Shown in pieces: positions 1 through 8,562 of a stretch of 44,175 bases of DNA. This stretch comes from Promethearchaeota archaeon. Lineage in GTDB: Archaea; Asgardarchaeota; Lokiarchaeia; Sigyniarchaeales; SOKP01. Under the pieces are notes generated by a model, which did not search any database, was not told the DNA's origin, and saw only the letters and a program-made list of their open reading frames with translations. Both the position numbers and the translations under genes were made by a program. The stretch is from assembly GCA_030667705.1 (NCBI GenBank), contig DAOUVJ010000005.1:1-44175 (forward strand), written 5' to 3'. The stretch's first letter is position 1. The number at the start of each line of letters is the position of its first letter.

Positions 1-245
1 TCGATTTTTAGCTAATGTGAAAATAATATTTATAATTATGAATAAATAGACTAAGATAATTGGAGCGCTCATATTTTGTAAATTTTACAAATTAACCCCT
101 GATAAGATTAAAGAGCATCAAGAAAGAGTGATAGAACTTAAATTATAACTACATTTTTTCTTTTTATTTTAAAACTAAAGGAAATGGACGCTAATTCCAT
201 AAGTTGTATAAAAAAGAAATTAAAATAATGTTAATTTTATTAAAA
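1..245. other. left-edge intergenic stretch
   Basis: No gene can be supported here. A short open stretch on the + strand (about 50-148, ending TAA at 146) has coding-like composition near its end but lacks a standard start and is only about 32 codons long, so I leave it uncalled. The A/T-rich tail at 200-245 lies just downstream of the corrinoid-protein stop and may serve as its 3' end. Confidence 0.4.
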
Positions 246-881
246 TTATTTTCCTGCTAATTTTTTAATATGCCTGACTCCATCGACAGCGTCATCTGCG
301 AAATCGTCTGCGCCTAACCGTTTAGCAAGTTCCATATTCAAGGGAGCTCCACCAACGATTAATTTTACTTTATCTCTAATTCCAGCTGACTTTAAAGCCT
401 CGTGGGTGGTTTTGATGTGTTCCACAGTCATGGTCAATAGGGAGCTTAAAGCTACGATTGTGGCTCCTGTTTCTTTTACTTTTTCAACAATAACATTTTC
501 ATCAACATCCATTCCTAAATCATGCACTTCAAAACCACTGCTCAATAATAATGAGCCTAAAATATTCTTTCCAATGTCATGGTTGTCCCCTTGTACTGTG
601 GCCAATATTATCTTAGTTTTATCTATTGACTTGTCTGATGCAGCTAAAGCTGGTTGAAGCACTTTAAACGCTTCTTTCATTGTTTCTCCAGCTAAAACTA
701 GTTCTGTCAAGTAATATTCCTTCTCTTCATATCTACGACCAACTTCATCCATTCCTTTGGTTAATGCATTTAGAACATCAAATGGATCCTTTCCATCTGC
801 ATCTAAAGCCTCTTTTACAGCTGCTTCTATATCATCAACTTCCAATTCAATTATAAGTTCTGTTAACTTCTCAAAATCCAT
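246..881 (-). CDS. methyltransferase corrinoid protein (MtaC/MtbC/MtmC family)
   Basis: This is a cobalamin-carrying protein of the one-carbon methyl-transfer type. It accepts a methyl group from a substrate-specific methyltransferase and presents it to a second methyltransferase in the cytoplasm. Residues 1-85 form the four-helix cap domain. Residues about 88-211 form the Rossmann-like B12-binding domain. The cobalt-ligand motif D-x-H-x-x-G is intact (D99, H101, G104), followed by the usual GSLLLSSGF and SxLLTMT segments. The 211 residues match the family. No partner methyltransferase lies inside the window; the gene on the far left is not visible, so the substrate (methanol, methylamines, methoxylated aromatics or other) cannot be told. 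The start ATG has an upstream GGAT-type site and an A/T-rich box near 935-948. Confidence 0.9.
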   Translation of the reverse strand: MDFEKLTELIIELEVDDIEAAVKEALDADGKDPFDVLNALTKGMDEVGRRYEEKEYYLTELVLAGETMKEAFKVLQPALAASDKSIDKTKIILATVQGDNHDIGKNILGSLLLSSGFEVHDLGMDVDENVIVEKVKETGATIVALSSLLTMTVEHIKTTHEALKSAGIRDKVKLIVGGAPLNMELAKRLGADDFADDAVDGVRHIKKLAGK

Positions 882-1123
882 TATATATCCATCCTAAGTA
901 AGTAACTAAGTAATTTATTAATAATATACCTTAAAAATTATAAATATTACTACTCCAATTCTATTGAAATCTAAAGCTCACAAATCAATCTCAATAAGGA
1001 ATTAAATCATAAAACTTTTAGTTTAAGATTTTTTCATATTAAAAAAAGAGAAGGAGGGAAGACCGAAAATTAAAACCTTTATTAAGGTTTATTTTTAGAC
1101 AAAGTTTAGTTACCATTTAATTA

Positions 1124-1204
1124 GGAAATTTCCTCATCACGCGATAAACGCGCGTGATTTAGGGGATATTTTAGTTTATTTTTTTCCGGAAGAATATTTC
1201 TTCC
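1124..1204. repeat. cluster of three inverted repeats
   Basis: Three dyads sit within 81 bp: the perfect palindrome GGAAATTTCC (1124-1133); ATCACGCG (1136-1143) with CGCGTGAT (1151-1158) around a 7-nt loop; and GGAAGAA (1188-1194) with TTCTTCC (1198-1204) around a 3-nt loop. The CGCG-rich arm stands out in this AT-rich sequence. It could be a structured RNA, operators, or a terminator-like element. No function is assigned. Confidence 0.55.
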
Positions 1205-1307
1205 CTCTAATAATTAAAGATCACAAGTTGTTATTTAAAGTTATTTATAATGAGAAGCAATATTCAATCGTTTTTAGAAGGAGCTAAATAGTATTTTAAG
1301 TGAATAT

Positions 1308-1318
1308 GAACTATAAAA
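1308..1318 (+). promoter_or_regulatory. TATA-like box of the ABC exporter pair
   Basis: AACTATAAAAA is centred about 31 nt before the ATG at 1345. That spacing predicts a leaderless or nearly leaderless transcript and fits the absence of a Shine-Dalgarno site before this ATG. Confidence 0.45.
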
Positions 1319-1344
1319 ATCATTATTATTAATGACGAATAATT

Positions 1345-2088
1345 ATGGAAAGAGAATTTTTCGAGGAAATTCACAGTTCAGATTCAGCGGACCATCGTAA
1401 ACTAATAAAAGATAATGATTTAGTGATCTTAGCGCGTGATTTGGTAAAAAATTATGAAATAGGAGATTTTATAGTAAAAGCTGTGGATCACGTGTCTTTG
1501 GAAATAAAAAGAGGTGATTTTTTCGTAATTATTGGGCCTTCAGGCGCAGGAAAGACCACGTTACTAAATTTAATAGGAGGACTTGATCTTCCAGATCAGG
1601 GTATAATATATTATAATGGCGTGCTCATATCGAGCATGAATGAGGAGTCATTAGCAATCTTTCGTTTGATGAATTCTGGTTTCATATTTCAAAATTATAA
1701 TCTCATCAGCACTTTAACTGCTGAAGAAAATGTAATGTTTCCAATGAGTCTGGCAGGAATTAGTTTAAAAGATCAAAGAGAACAAGCTGTTAGCTTATTA
1801 TTGAAAATGGGGCTGGAAAATAGAAGAGAACATCTACCGTTTCAATTATCTGCTGGTGAGCAACAAAGGGTGGCAATAGCACGAGCACTTGCCAACAAAC
1901 CTCCAAACATTTTAGCAGATGAACCGACTGCTAATCTAGATAAAAAAACAAGCATTTTCATTCAAAAATTATTTAAAGAATTGAAAGAAGAAGGAATTAC
2001 AATGGTCATAGCTACGCATGATGATGGTTTAATTGAATTGGCTGATCGAATTATTGTATTTGAAGATGGCATGATAAATAATACTTAG
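1345..2088 (+). CDS. ABC transporter ATP-binding protein, MacB/LolD type
   Basis: This is the ATPase of a MacB/LolD/FtsE-like ABC system. Such pairs act on substrates or lipoproteins at the outer membrane face rather than importing solutes. Walker A is GPSGAGKTT (residues 64-72), the Q-loop lies in FIFQNYNL, the signature is LSAGEQQR, Walker B is ILADEPTANLD, and the switch histidine is in ATHDD. The first 25 or so residues are a variable acidic extension before the first beta strand. The FtsX-family permease follows at once, so the two form an operon. The substrate is unknown. Confidence 0.92.
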   Translation: MEREFFEEIHSSDSADHRKLIKDNDLVILARDLVKNYEIGDFIVKAVDHVSLEIKRGDFFVIIGPSGAGKTTLLNLIGGLDLPDQGIIYYNGVLISSMNEESLAIFRLMNSGFIFQNYNLISTLTAEENVMFPMSLAGISLKDQREQAVSLLLKMGLENRREHLPFQLSAGEQQRVAIARALANKPPNILADEPTANLDKKTSIFIQKLFKELKEEGITMVIATHDDGLIELADRIIVFEDGMINNT

Positions 2089-2111
2089 GGTTAGGGTGAG
2101 GTGAATATTTT

Positions 2112-4022
2112 ATTTCGTTTGATTTTGCATTGAAAGATTTTTACAGGAACAAAGAAATTACCTTTCCATACGTTATTATCGTTAGTTTGATAATAGCTCT
2201 AGCTGAATTCTTAATATTATTTGCTTCATCAATAGGATTGAATCAACTAATAACTTACAATTTTCAAAATGAATTTTATTTTTCAGGAGGACTAAGTCAT
2301 CTTTATTCTAATTTCACAATTTTAATAATTAGTTTAATACTTATATTAGCTTTTATAATGATTCTGGTTGTCTCAAGTAGTTTAATCCTTTCAAAAAAAC
2401 GTGATATTGCAATAATGAAATCCTTAGGGACGATTCCTAGAAGATTGTATAGTTTTTATTTAACAGAAGTATATATTGTATTCTTTATTGGTTTCTTTAT
2501 AGGTCTTATTGTTGGTTTGGTCGCCTTTGGTGTATTTTCCTTATTTATGAGTAGTTTAGGGTTATCAGGATTTTTCTATTTTGATTTTTTTTTTACACCA
2601 ATTTTATTTCTATCCGGTATCCTTGGTATTTTTTTCGTACCTGGAACCATTATACGGAAATTAGCGAATCGATCGGCTGTAAAAATCTTCTCTAAAGACA
2701 TTCCATTTGACTTAGATGCTTCGAAAAGGATTTCCGTCATACCTAAATGGATTTCTGCCATGGGATTTAATTTTAAAATCTCTGTATTAAATACATTAAG
2801 ACGTAAAGGAGAATATAAAAGATTTTTAATTGTATTTTCCATAATTTCGGTTATTATTTTTACTTTGGGCCTGGGAACATTCGTATTAAGCCAATCTGCT
2901 CAGAATTGGGTACACAAAGCACAAGGAAATAATTTAATTGTGATTGGGAACGAAAATTTAATTGAACAATATGCATTGATGTATGAAATGTTTTCTGACC
3001 CTTCAATCATCGTGAACACGGATGCATTTAATTTTCTTGATCCTCAATACTTATTTAATTTATCTGATATTGAAGAATTTGCACATATTCCAGAAATTTC
3101 AAAAATTGATGAACGTCTCCTAACATTTAGCGATGCTAGTGAGTTAAACGGAATCATATATCTTGAAGAAGGTGGTTATCAGACAGTTGGTCAAGAAAGA
3201 TCAGGAAATTTCCCAATTTTAGGAGTCAATACCAGTAACTTAATCCAGAACTTTGAATTGGATGGTAGTTACTTTACTCCTTCTGACTCATTCATGTACA
3301 TGTTAATTGGTGATGGTTTAGGTTATAACTTTTTCGACTCCCCATTTGATCAGAGCATGAGAATTGAAGAGCTTCAACATACTTTTCATGTAGCAGGGAT
3401 AGTAATTGATACTTTTTATAGTGGTTATGCGGCTTATATTGATAGTGAGATAATGAGAGAAGAACTGAATTTTACAAGTCATGAAATAAATCTTGTCATA
3501 TTGCAATTACAATCTGGAGTTAATGATGAAATTGAAGACCAATTAAATTTAATCATTTCTGGAAATTTAGGTGAAAATTTTAGCATGCTCCCCCTAACCT
3601 CTACTTTTCAAAAAAATCAAGATTTTATCAATAATTTAGGCTTATTTCCAAATATTATTATTGTTGTTCTTTCGGTAATTTCCTTATTTTCATTATATAA
3701 TTACCAAAAAAGTGGGATTACGGATAAAGCAAAAGATTTTTTAATCATGAGAGCGATAGGTTCAGGCTATAAGAGCATTAAAAGAATTTTATTTCTTGAG
3801 ATGTTTTATGTCATAATTCCTTCATTATTTTTTAGTTTAGGGATAGGAATGATATTGAATGCTTTAGTACTATTTGATAGAGTTACTTTACCCCCCTTAT
3901 CTGTTCCATTTATTCTTATAGGGATCCTAATTGGCCTATTTTTGCTATTTAGTTATCTATCTATATTCTCTCTAATGAAAAAAATCAAAAAATTTTCGAT
4001 TAAGGATTTTGAAATATATTGA
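2112..4022 (+). CDS. FtsX-family ABC permease (MacB-like), probable ATT start
   Basis: This is the membrane partner of the preceding ATPase. The FtsX arrangement is seen twice: hydrophobic segments near residues 13-35, 60-87, 112-140 and 152-175, a further one near 231-252, a large extracytoplasmic domain (about 255-500), then segments near 503-524, 551-580 and 590-615 (numbered from the TTG at 2130). The only standard start is that TTG, which lacks a nearby ribosome site. A strong site GAGGTGA (2098-2104) sits 7 nt before an in-frame ATT at 2112, and the six extra codons restore the SFDFAL lead-in usual before the first helix of such permeases. I therefore prefer ATT 2112. TTG 2130 is the conservative alternative. 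Confidence 0.88.
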   Translation: MSFDFALKDFYRNKEITFPYVIIVSLIIALAEFLILFASSIGLNQLITYNFQNEFYFSGGLSHLYSNFTILIISLILILAFIMILVVSSSLILSKKRDIAIMKSLGTIPRRLYSFYLTEVYIVFFIGFFIGLIVGLVAFGVFSLFMSSLGLSGFFYFDFFFTPILFLSGILGIFFVPGTIIRKLANRSAVKIFSKDIPFDLDASKRISVIPKWISAMGFNFKISVLNTLRRKGEYKRFLIVFSIISVIIFTLGLGTFVLSQSAQNWVHKAQGNNLIVIGNENLIEQYALMYEMFSDPSIIVNTDAFNFLDPQYLFNLSDIEEFAHIPEISKIDERLLTFSDASELNGIIYLEEGGYQTVGQERSGNFPILGVNTSNLIQNFELDGSYFTPSDSFMYMLIGDGLGYNFFDSPFDQSMRIEELQHTFHVAGIVIDTFYSGYAAYIDSEIMREELNFTSHEINLVILQLQSGVNDEIEDQLNLIISGNLGENFSMLPLTSTFQKNQDFINNLGLFPNIIIVVLSVISLFSLYNYQKSGITDKAKDFLIMRAIGSGYKSIKRILFLEMFYVIIPSLFFSLGIGMILNALVLFDRVTLPPLSVPFILIGILIGLFLLFSYLSIFSLMKKIKKFSIKDFEIY

Positions 4023-4096
4023 TATGATAAAAGTTAAATTTATAATGTTAGATGAAATATATATTGAAATCGTTCTTTTTCAATAAGTGAAAACTA

Positions 4097-5353
4097 ATGT
4101 CTCCTCAAGATGATTCCGAAGACATCAATACCTTAAGGGAGCTAATTAATGAGTTAAATAAGGAAATCAATAAAAAAAACACCGAAATCGTCCTTTATTC
4201 AGAAAAAACGCACATTCTCGAAGATGAGATCATCAAATTGAGGGAACTTCTGCCTGATGATCACTCCAAAAAAAAGAGAAAGAAAGTTCAAGAAACAAAA
4301 TTACAACTGGAGCTAGAAGCAAAAGATCAAGAAATGAGAGAACTTAAAACCCGAATGAGCTATTTAAGAATAGAAAATATAAATTTTCAAAAAGAACTAA
4401 AAAAACTAAAAGGGTCAGATTCCACGGTTATAAATGTTGAGGACTTGAGAGAAAAAGCTCCTTTAAATGTCTTAGTAAAAGAACTTCAGGAAAAAATAAA
4501 TAAGCAAGAATCATTAATTAGGAGATATCAATATGCTAATAGTGGGATCGATGATTTTCAAGATATTATAAAAGCTAAAGATATCGAGATCGAAAATCTT
4601 ACTAATAAAATCCAGGATTTAGAAGAAAACAATTCCAAAAAAAATAAGGATAATATAAATAAGAAAATATTGACGGATTTACAAAATAATCTCAATAAAT
4701 TAAAGAGACAAAATGAAGATTTAAAATCTAAAATCAATGAAAAACTCCAGAAGAGTAAAACTGAAGGCAAAGAAAAAAAAGATAGAGTTATAGAGTTAGA
4801 AGATGAGATTAAAACTTTAAAAAGTAAACTAAATCAAAAAAATACCGAAATTAATAATCAAGAAGGACCCTTAGAACAAGTAGTTGAAGAATTACAGAAC
4901 AAGCTAAATAAAGCAAAATCAAAAATTAATATCCTTAAAGATCAACTAAAAGAGATTAAAGCTCAAAATATAACAAATTCTCCTCATGCAAATGAATCCC
5001 ATATTGGTACTACTGATAAGATAAAAATGCAAAGAGATTTGGCAAGTTTCTTACAACAACAATTAGATGACGCTAAAAGAGCAATAAAAACAAAAGTGGA
5101 AGAAATTGGCACGATCAAGAATGAAGCTATAAGAATAAAAAGACTATATGAAGATTTAAAAACAAAAATTCAATTCAAGGATAATTCCATTAGGGAATTG
5201 CGTAAAGAGACTTTGAAACTACAAACTCAACTTCATTCTACTCGCTTGCAAGAAGAGAATCCCTCGTATGAATTGAGACTTCAAGAATTGAAGAGCATGG
5301 TAGAAGATTTAACAAAGCAAAACATTCAATTAAGAATAAGAAAAAACACTTGA
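4097..5353 (+). CDS. long coiled-coil protein, function unknown
   Basis: The 418 residues are almost entirely charged, with heptad-like spacing of Leu/Ile and high Glu, Lys, Asn and Gln, so an extended alpha-helical coiled coil is expected. No catalytic motif, signal peptide or membrane segment is visible. Short breaks near residues 105-120 and 290-300 divide the coil. It lies 75 nt after the FtsX permease and 15 nt before the RNase Z gene, on the same strand, and may be cotranscribed with the latter. SMC-like or cytoskeletal scaffolding roles are possible, but there is no head domain, so the function is open. Confidence 0.75.
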   Translation: MSPQDDSEDINTLRELINELNKEINKKNTEIVLYSEKTHILEDEIIKLRELLPDDHSKKKRKKVQETKLQLELEAKDQEMRELKTRMSYLRIENINFQKELKKLKGSDSTVINVEDLREKAPLNVLVKELQEKINKQESLIRRYQYANSGIDDFQDIIKAKDIEIENLTNKIQDLEENNSKKNKDNINKKILTDLQNNLNKLKRQNEDLKSKINEKLQKSKTEGKEKKDRVIELEDEIKTLKSKLNQKNTEINNQEGPLEQVVEELQNKLNKAKSKINILKDQLKEIKAQNITNSPHANESHIGTTDKIKMQRDLASFLQQQLDDAKRAIKTKVEEIGTIKNEAIRIKRLYEDLKTKIQFKDNSIRELRKETLKLQTQLHSTRLQEENPSYELRLQELKSMVEDLTKQNIQLRIRKNT

Positions 5354-5367
5354 AACATTGATTCTAT

Positions 5368-6348
5368 ATGGATATAATTATTTTAGGATCAGCGGCAGCA
5401 ATTCCAATGAAAGAAAGGAATTTACCTGCCATTGCATTACGTTATCAAAACGAACTAATTCTTTTTGATTGTGGGGAAGATTTACAACGTAGAATTATTG
5501 AAGCAGGTTTAAAATTTAATAAACCAATGAAAATTCTAATCTCACATTTTCATGGTGATCATGTTATTGGTTTACCCGGATTACTGTTCCGATTCGGATT
5601 AATCGAGAGAGATGCACCTCTTACAATATACGGTCCAAGAAATCTGTTCTTATATCTAAACTTTCATAAAAAAATTCTTGGACTAAAAGCAAATTATCCA
5701 TTTAAAATAATAGAAATTGATCAATTGAGTAATAAAATAATTGAGTATGATGGTTTAGATTCGGAATCGCCAATAAATGAAGAAAAAATTGAAAATAACA
5801 TTATTTTCAACGGAAAGAAATATTCATTAAAGTTTACAACTGTCGAACACTCTGTTATTTCATTTGCATATTCATTTATCGAAAAGCCGAGAAGTGGAAA
5901 ATTCAATCCTGAACGAGCTATTGAGCTAGAAATTCCTGAAGGAAGATTATGGAAAAGAATGCAGGAAGGACAAACTATAGAATATAAAGGTCGTGAAATA
6001 AATCCTGAAAAAGAAAAAATTGTTGGTCCTAAACTACCTGGTCGAAAAATTACTTATTCTGGAGATACTTTACCATCTAATAATTTAATATTGCTTGGAA
6101 AAGATTCAGATGTGTTAATACATGAAGCGACATTTTCAAATGAACTAAAAAAAATAGCTAAAGAGAAAAAACATTCTACTTCAGTGGATGCCGCTGAATG
6201 TGCTCTGAAAATGAATGCAAAGAAGTTAATATTAACTCATATTTCTTCTAGATATCAAGAAGATGCTATAATTTTATTAGAAGAAGCGAAAAAATTGTTT
6301 CCAAATACGATCTTAGCAGAAGATCTGATGAAAATTACACTAAAATGA
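5368..6348 (+). CDS. rnz: ribonuclease Z (tRNA 3' endonuclease)
   Basis: RNase Z removes the 3' trailer from tRNA precursors. It is a cytoplasmic metallo-beta-lactamase-fold nuclease that binds two zinc ions. The signature H-x-H-G-D-H is present (H60, H62, D64, H65), followed by IGLPGL. Further metal ligands lie in TVEHSV, in SGDT (the GDT aspartate) and in the closing LTHISSRY histidine. The segment with KPGxF-like residues (EKPRSGKFN, near 172-180) matches the usual family region for tRNA CCA recognition. Length (326 residues) fits the short archaeal/bacterial form. The gene is convergent with the small MoaD-like gene. Confidence 0.93.
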   Translation: MDIIILGSAAAIPMKERNLPAIALRYQNELILFDCGEDLQRRIIEAGLKFNKPMKILISHFHGDHVIGLPGLLFRFGLIERDAPLTIYGPRNLFLYLNFHKKILGLKANYPFKIIEIDQLSNKIIEYDGLDSESPINEEKIENNIIFNGKKYSLKFTTVEHSVISFAYSFIEKPRSGKFNPERAIELEIPEGRLWKRMQEGQTIEYKGREINPEKEKIVGPKLPGRKITYSGDTLPSNNLILLGKDSDVLIHEATFSNELKKIAKEKKHSTSVDAAECALKMNAKKLILTHISSRYQEDAIILLEEAKKLFPNTILAEDLMKITLK

Positions 6349-6393
6349 AATTCATTAAAAGAAGAAAACAAAGATATCTTTTTATAGATTTTT

Positions 6394-6603
6394 CTAAAAG
6401 CCACCAGCGATGTGTGGAAGTATAGTAACGGCATCTGTTTCTCTAATAACGGTATCCTCATAGGCACGTTTGCCATTTACCAGTATTCCAAAGCATTTTC
6501 CCTCCAAATTAAGCTCTTTCAGGAGATCTTTAACTAACATGCTCTTTTCTGGTTTAAATATTTCATAAATTCCCGTTTCTAATAGTTCATGAGTTTGTTT
6601 TAT
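6394..6603 (-). CDS. MoaD/ThiS-family ubiquitin-like sulfur carrier, non-standard start
   Basis: This small beta-grasp protein (about 69 residues) reads KDLLKELNL, then FGILVNGKRAYEDTVI, then TDAVTILPHIAGGF before the stop. The pattern is that of MoaD, ThiS and archaeal SAMP proteins, whose C-terminal Gly-Gly is adenylated and carries sulfur or is conjugated to targets. Here one extra Phe follows the Gly-Gly, so trimming would be needed before activation. No ATG, GTG or TTG lies before the first strand. The site AGGTGG (6610-6615) precedes in-frame ATT (6604-6606) and ATA (6601-6603). ATA has the more normal spacing and is used for the coordinates. A start at the internal ATG (6538-6540) would lose the first strand. 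The gene stands alone, convergent with rnz. Confidence 0.72.
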   Translation of the reverse strand: MKQTHELLETGIYEIFKPEKSMLVKDLLKELNLEGKCFGILVNGKRAYEDTVIRETDAVTILPHIAGGF

Positions 6604-6981
6604 AATGTACCACCTAATGGTAAATAATTTGAACTATTATAATTAAAACTGTATTCCTATTTAAAATTATTTCCTATCCTATTAAAGATGTTAATCCATT
6701 CATATTATTAACAATAAATCAATTGTTGGTAGTTAGAAAAGGCGAGTTTAAATTTTGAGCAAAAAATATCCGAAATAATATATTTTCAGTAAAATAAAAG
6801 GCTTTTTATGGTAACTTAAATTTTATTTCATAACGTTTAAATCCTATTAGCGGGTTGATCTTAAATACTTCAAGAGAGTTTTGTTGATTATAGAGATTAC
6901 TTAGAAAAATTAAGAGATTTTATAGATCAAGGCGGAATTAATAAGAATAATAAGGATATAAACCTAATTATAAATCAAGTA
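6604..6981. other. 378-bp intergenic region, may hold the true 5' end of the next gene
   Basis: A/T-rich boxes on both strands flank this divergent gap. On the + strand, boxes lie near 6836-6843 (GTTTAAAT) and 6861-6867 (TTAAATA). The frame of the solenoid gene stays open from 6865 to 6981 with coding-like composition (it includes DYRDYLEKLRDFIDQGG) but offers no ATG, GTG or TTG. An ATA at 6865 would be near-leaderless relative to the first box. Confidence 0.4.
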
Positions 6982-8511
6982 ATGGAAGAATCAGCAAATT
7001 TAGCTAATGATATTGCCGAAACGGGGGAATTTCTTGAAGCTGGAGAATTTTTGTATTCGGTCGCATCCTTAATTGAAGAAATAGATCATTCGAAATCATT
7101 AAAAATACTTGAATTAGTAGAGAGATATTGGGAAAAACAAATCTCTTCTTATAAACTTCAAGCTAAATTACACGAAATAGCTGAAATATATACTCGTTTA
7201 GCGGACTTGCATGCTGATAAATTTAAAGATCAAAAACTCGAAAGAAAAAATATTCGTAACAGTATTAATTTTTTAAAACAAGAAAGTAAATTATTAAAGG
7301 ATTTTAACGAAATAAGGAAACTAGCTCAAAATTACCAAAATATCGCAGAATTATATCTAAAAATTTTAGATTATAAAAGAGCTACTAGATTTTATGCATT
7401 TGTTATTGAAGTTTCAAAGAGTCTACGTTATTTTGATTTACTAGCATATTCTTATCAACAAATTGCATCATGTTTTCAAGAATTAGATGATTATGATCGT
7501 TCTAATAATCTAATTTTAGATGGTATCGAATACTTCCTTGATTTATATGAAGAATATGAAGAAAAAAATGATAATTTGACTGTTGCGCAATTATCTCAGG
7601 TTTTGAGAAAACTTTACCAATTAACCGATGATAACAAGCAATTTATCAATTATTCCAAAAAGGAAGCGGGAGCTTATATAAATTTGGCTGAATATTTAGA
7701 AAAAAAACCCGAAAACTTTCAGAAAATAGCTACATTTTACAGAGGCGCTGCTCTTTGTTATCAAGAAATCGATAATAATCTAATTGAATCAGCCTCCTGT
7801 TTCGTATTAGCAGGCAATTATTCCGAAAAAATTGAAGATTATAACGAATCAGCAGTTAATTTTTTTAACGCAGCTGTTACATTTAAGGAAATGAATAATT
7901 TAGATATGACCTACAAGCATTTTATAAAAGCAGCTGATAATTATTGGAAAGATGGTAATGTTAATGATTCAACAGAGTGCTATTTAAACGCATATGATAT
8001 AGCGGTTGAAGGAGATTTAGAATATAACCAATATGGATTATTTAACCAAATTGTGCGTGGATTGAGTATTATAGCGAAAGAAGGTTTAAAAAATAAGAAA
8101 TTTTATACTGCCGCTACTTTAATATTGGAAAGCATCAAATTTTATCAGAAGCTTGATACAGCAAAGGATTTTCTCCTAAAAGAAATGGTAAGGAACGTTT
8201 ATAAATATTATTATAAAGCAGCAAATTTAAAAGAAATTGGTAAGTCACACATCGTTCAATCCTACGTTTTAGCAGCTATTTCTTCGATCTTAAATGGAAG
8301 AATTGATAAAGCTCGAGAGATAATATCAAAATTAAATTCTACTGGAAGTACTGAAAGAAAATATAAAGAATTGGTTGAAACAATGATTATTTGGATAAAT
8401 CAAGGAAAACAAATTGAATTTGAGAAATTCTCTTACCCCCTTCAACGAATTATAGAAAATTCTGAAGAAATCATGTATCTTTTGCGTCTTTTTAAAGGTT
8501 ACAAAATCTAA
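6982..8511 (+). CDS. TPR/SNAP-like helical solenoid protein
   Basis: The 509 residues form repeated helix pairs with TPR-type spacing: segments such as EIAEIYTRLADL, LAQNYQNIAELYLK, AYSYQQIASCFQEL, AALCYQEIDN and AVNFFNAAVTFKEM each carry the small-large-aromatic pattern of TPR or alpha-SNAP repeats. There is no membrane segment or catalytic motif. It is likely a cytoplasmic scaffold that binds a partner protein. The resemblance to the eukaryotic SNAP family is general and should not be read as homology without a profile search. The ATG at 6982 lacks a Shine-Dalgarno site, and the open frame upstream suggests up to 39 more N-terminal residues. A HAD phosphatase follows 51 nt later. Confidence 0.75.
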   Translation: MEESANLANDIAETGEFLEAGEFLYSVASLIEEIDHSKSLKILELVERYWEKQISSYKLQAKLHEIAEIYTRLADLHADKFKDQKLERKNIRNSINFLKQESKLLKDFNEIRKLAQNYQNIAELYLKILDYKRATRFYAFVIEVSKSLRYFDLLAYSYQQIASCFQELDDYDRSNNLILDGIEYFLDLYEEYEEKNDNLTVAQLSQVLRKLYQLTDDNKQFINYSKKEAGAYINLAEYLEKKPENFQKIATFYRGAALCYQEIDNNLIESASCFVLAGNYSEKIEDYNESAVNFFNAAVTFKEMNNLDMTYKHFIKAADNYWKDGNVNDSTECYLNAYDIAVEGDLEYNQYGLFNQIVRGLSIIAKEGLKNKKFYTAATLILESIKFYQKLDTAKDFLLKEMVRNVYKYYYKAANLKEIGKSHIVQSYVLAAISSILNGRIDKAREIISKLNSTGSTERKYKELVETMIIWINQGKQIEFEKFSYPLQRIIENSEEIMYLLRLFKGYKI

Positions 8512-8562
8512 TTCTTTCGAATTATTTGATAATTTGGAGCAACAATTACATAGTGAATATTT

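Larger units (their letters stand above)
882..1344. other. 463-bp divergent intergenic region with promoters and dyads
   Basis: This region separates two divergent genes. It holds an A/T-rich box for the corrinoid gene near 935-948, a tetranucleotide-like run (TAAG/TAAC units, 896-914) in that gene's leader, three inverted repeats between 1124 and 1204 (listed separately), and a TATA-like box at 1308-1318 for the ABC gene. I see no convincing coding frame. Confidence 0.5.

Noticed and set aside
406-657. An open frame on the + strand across the corrinoid-protein gene
   Set aside because: It is antisense to a gene with an intact family motif and has no ribosome site or family resemblance.
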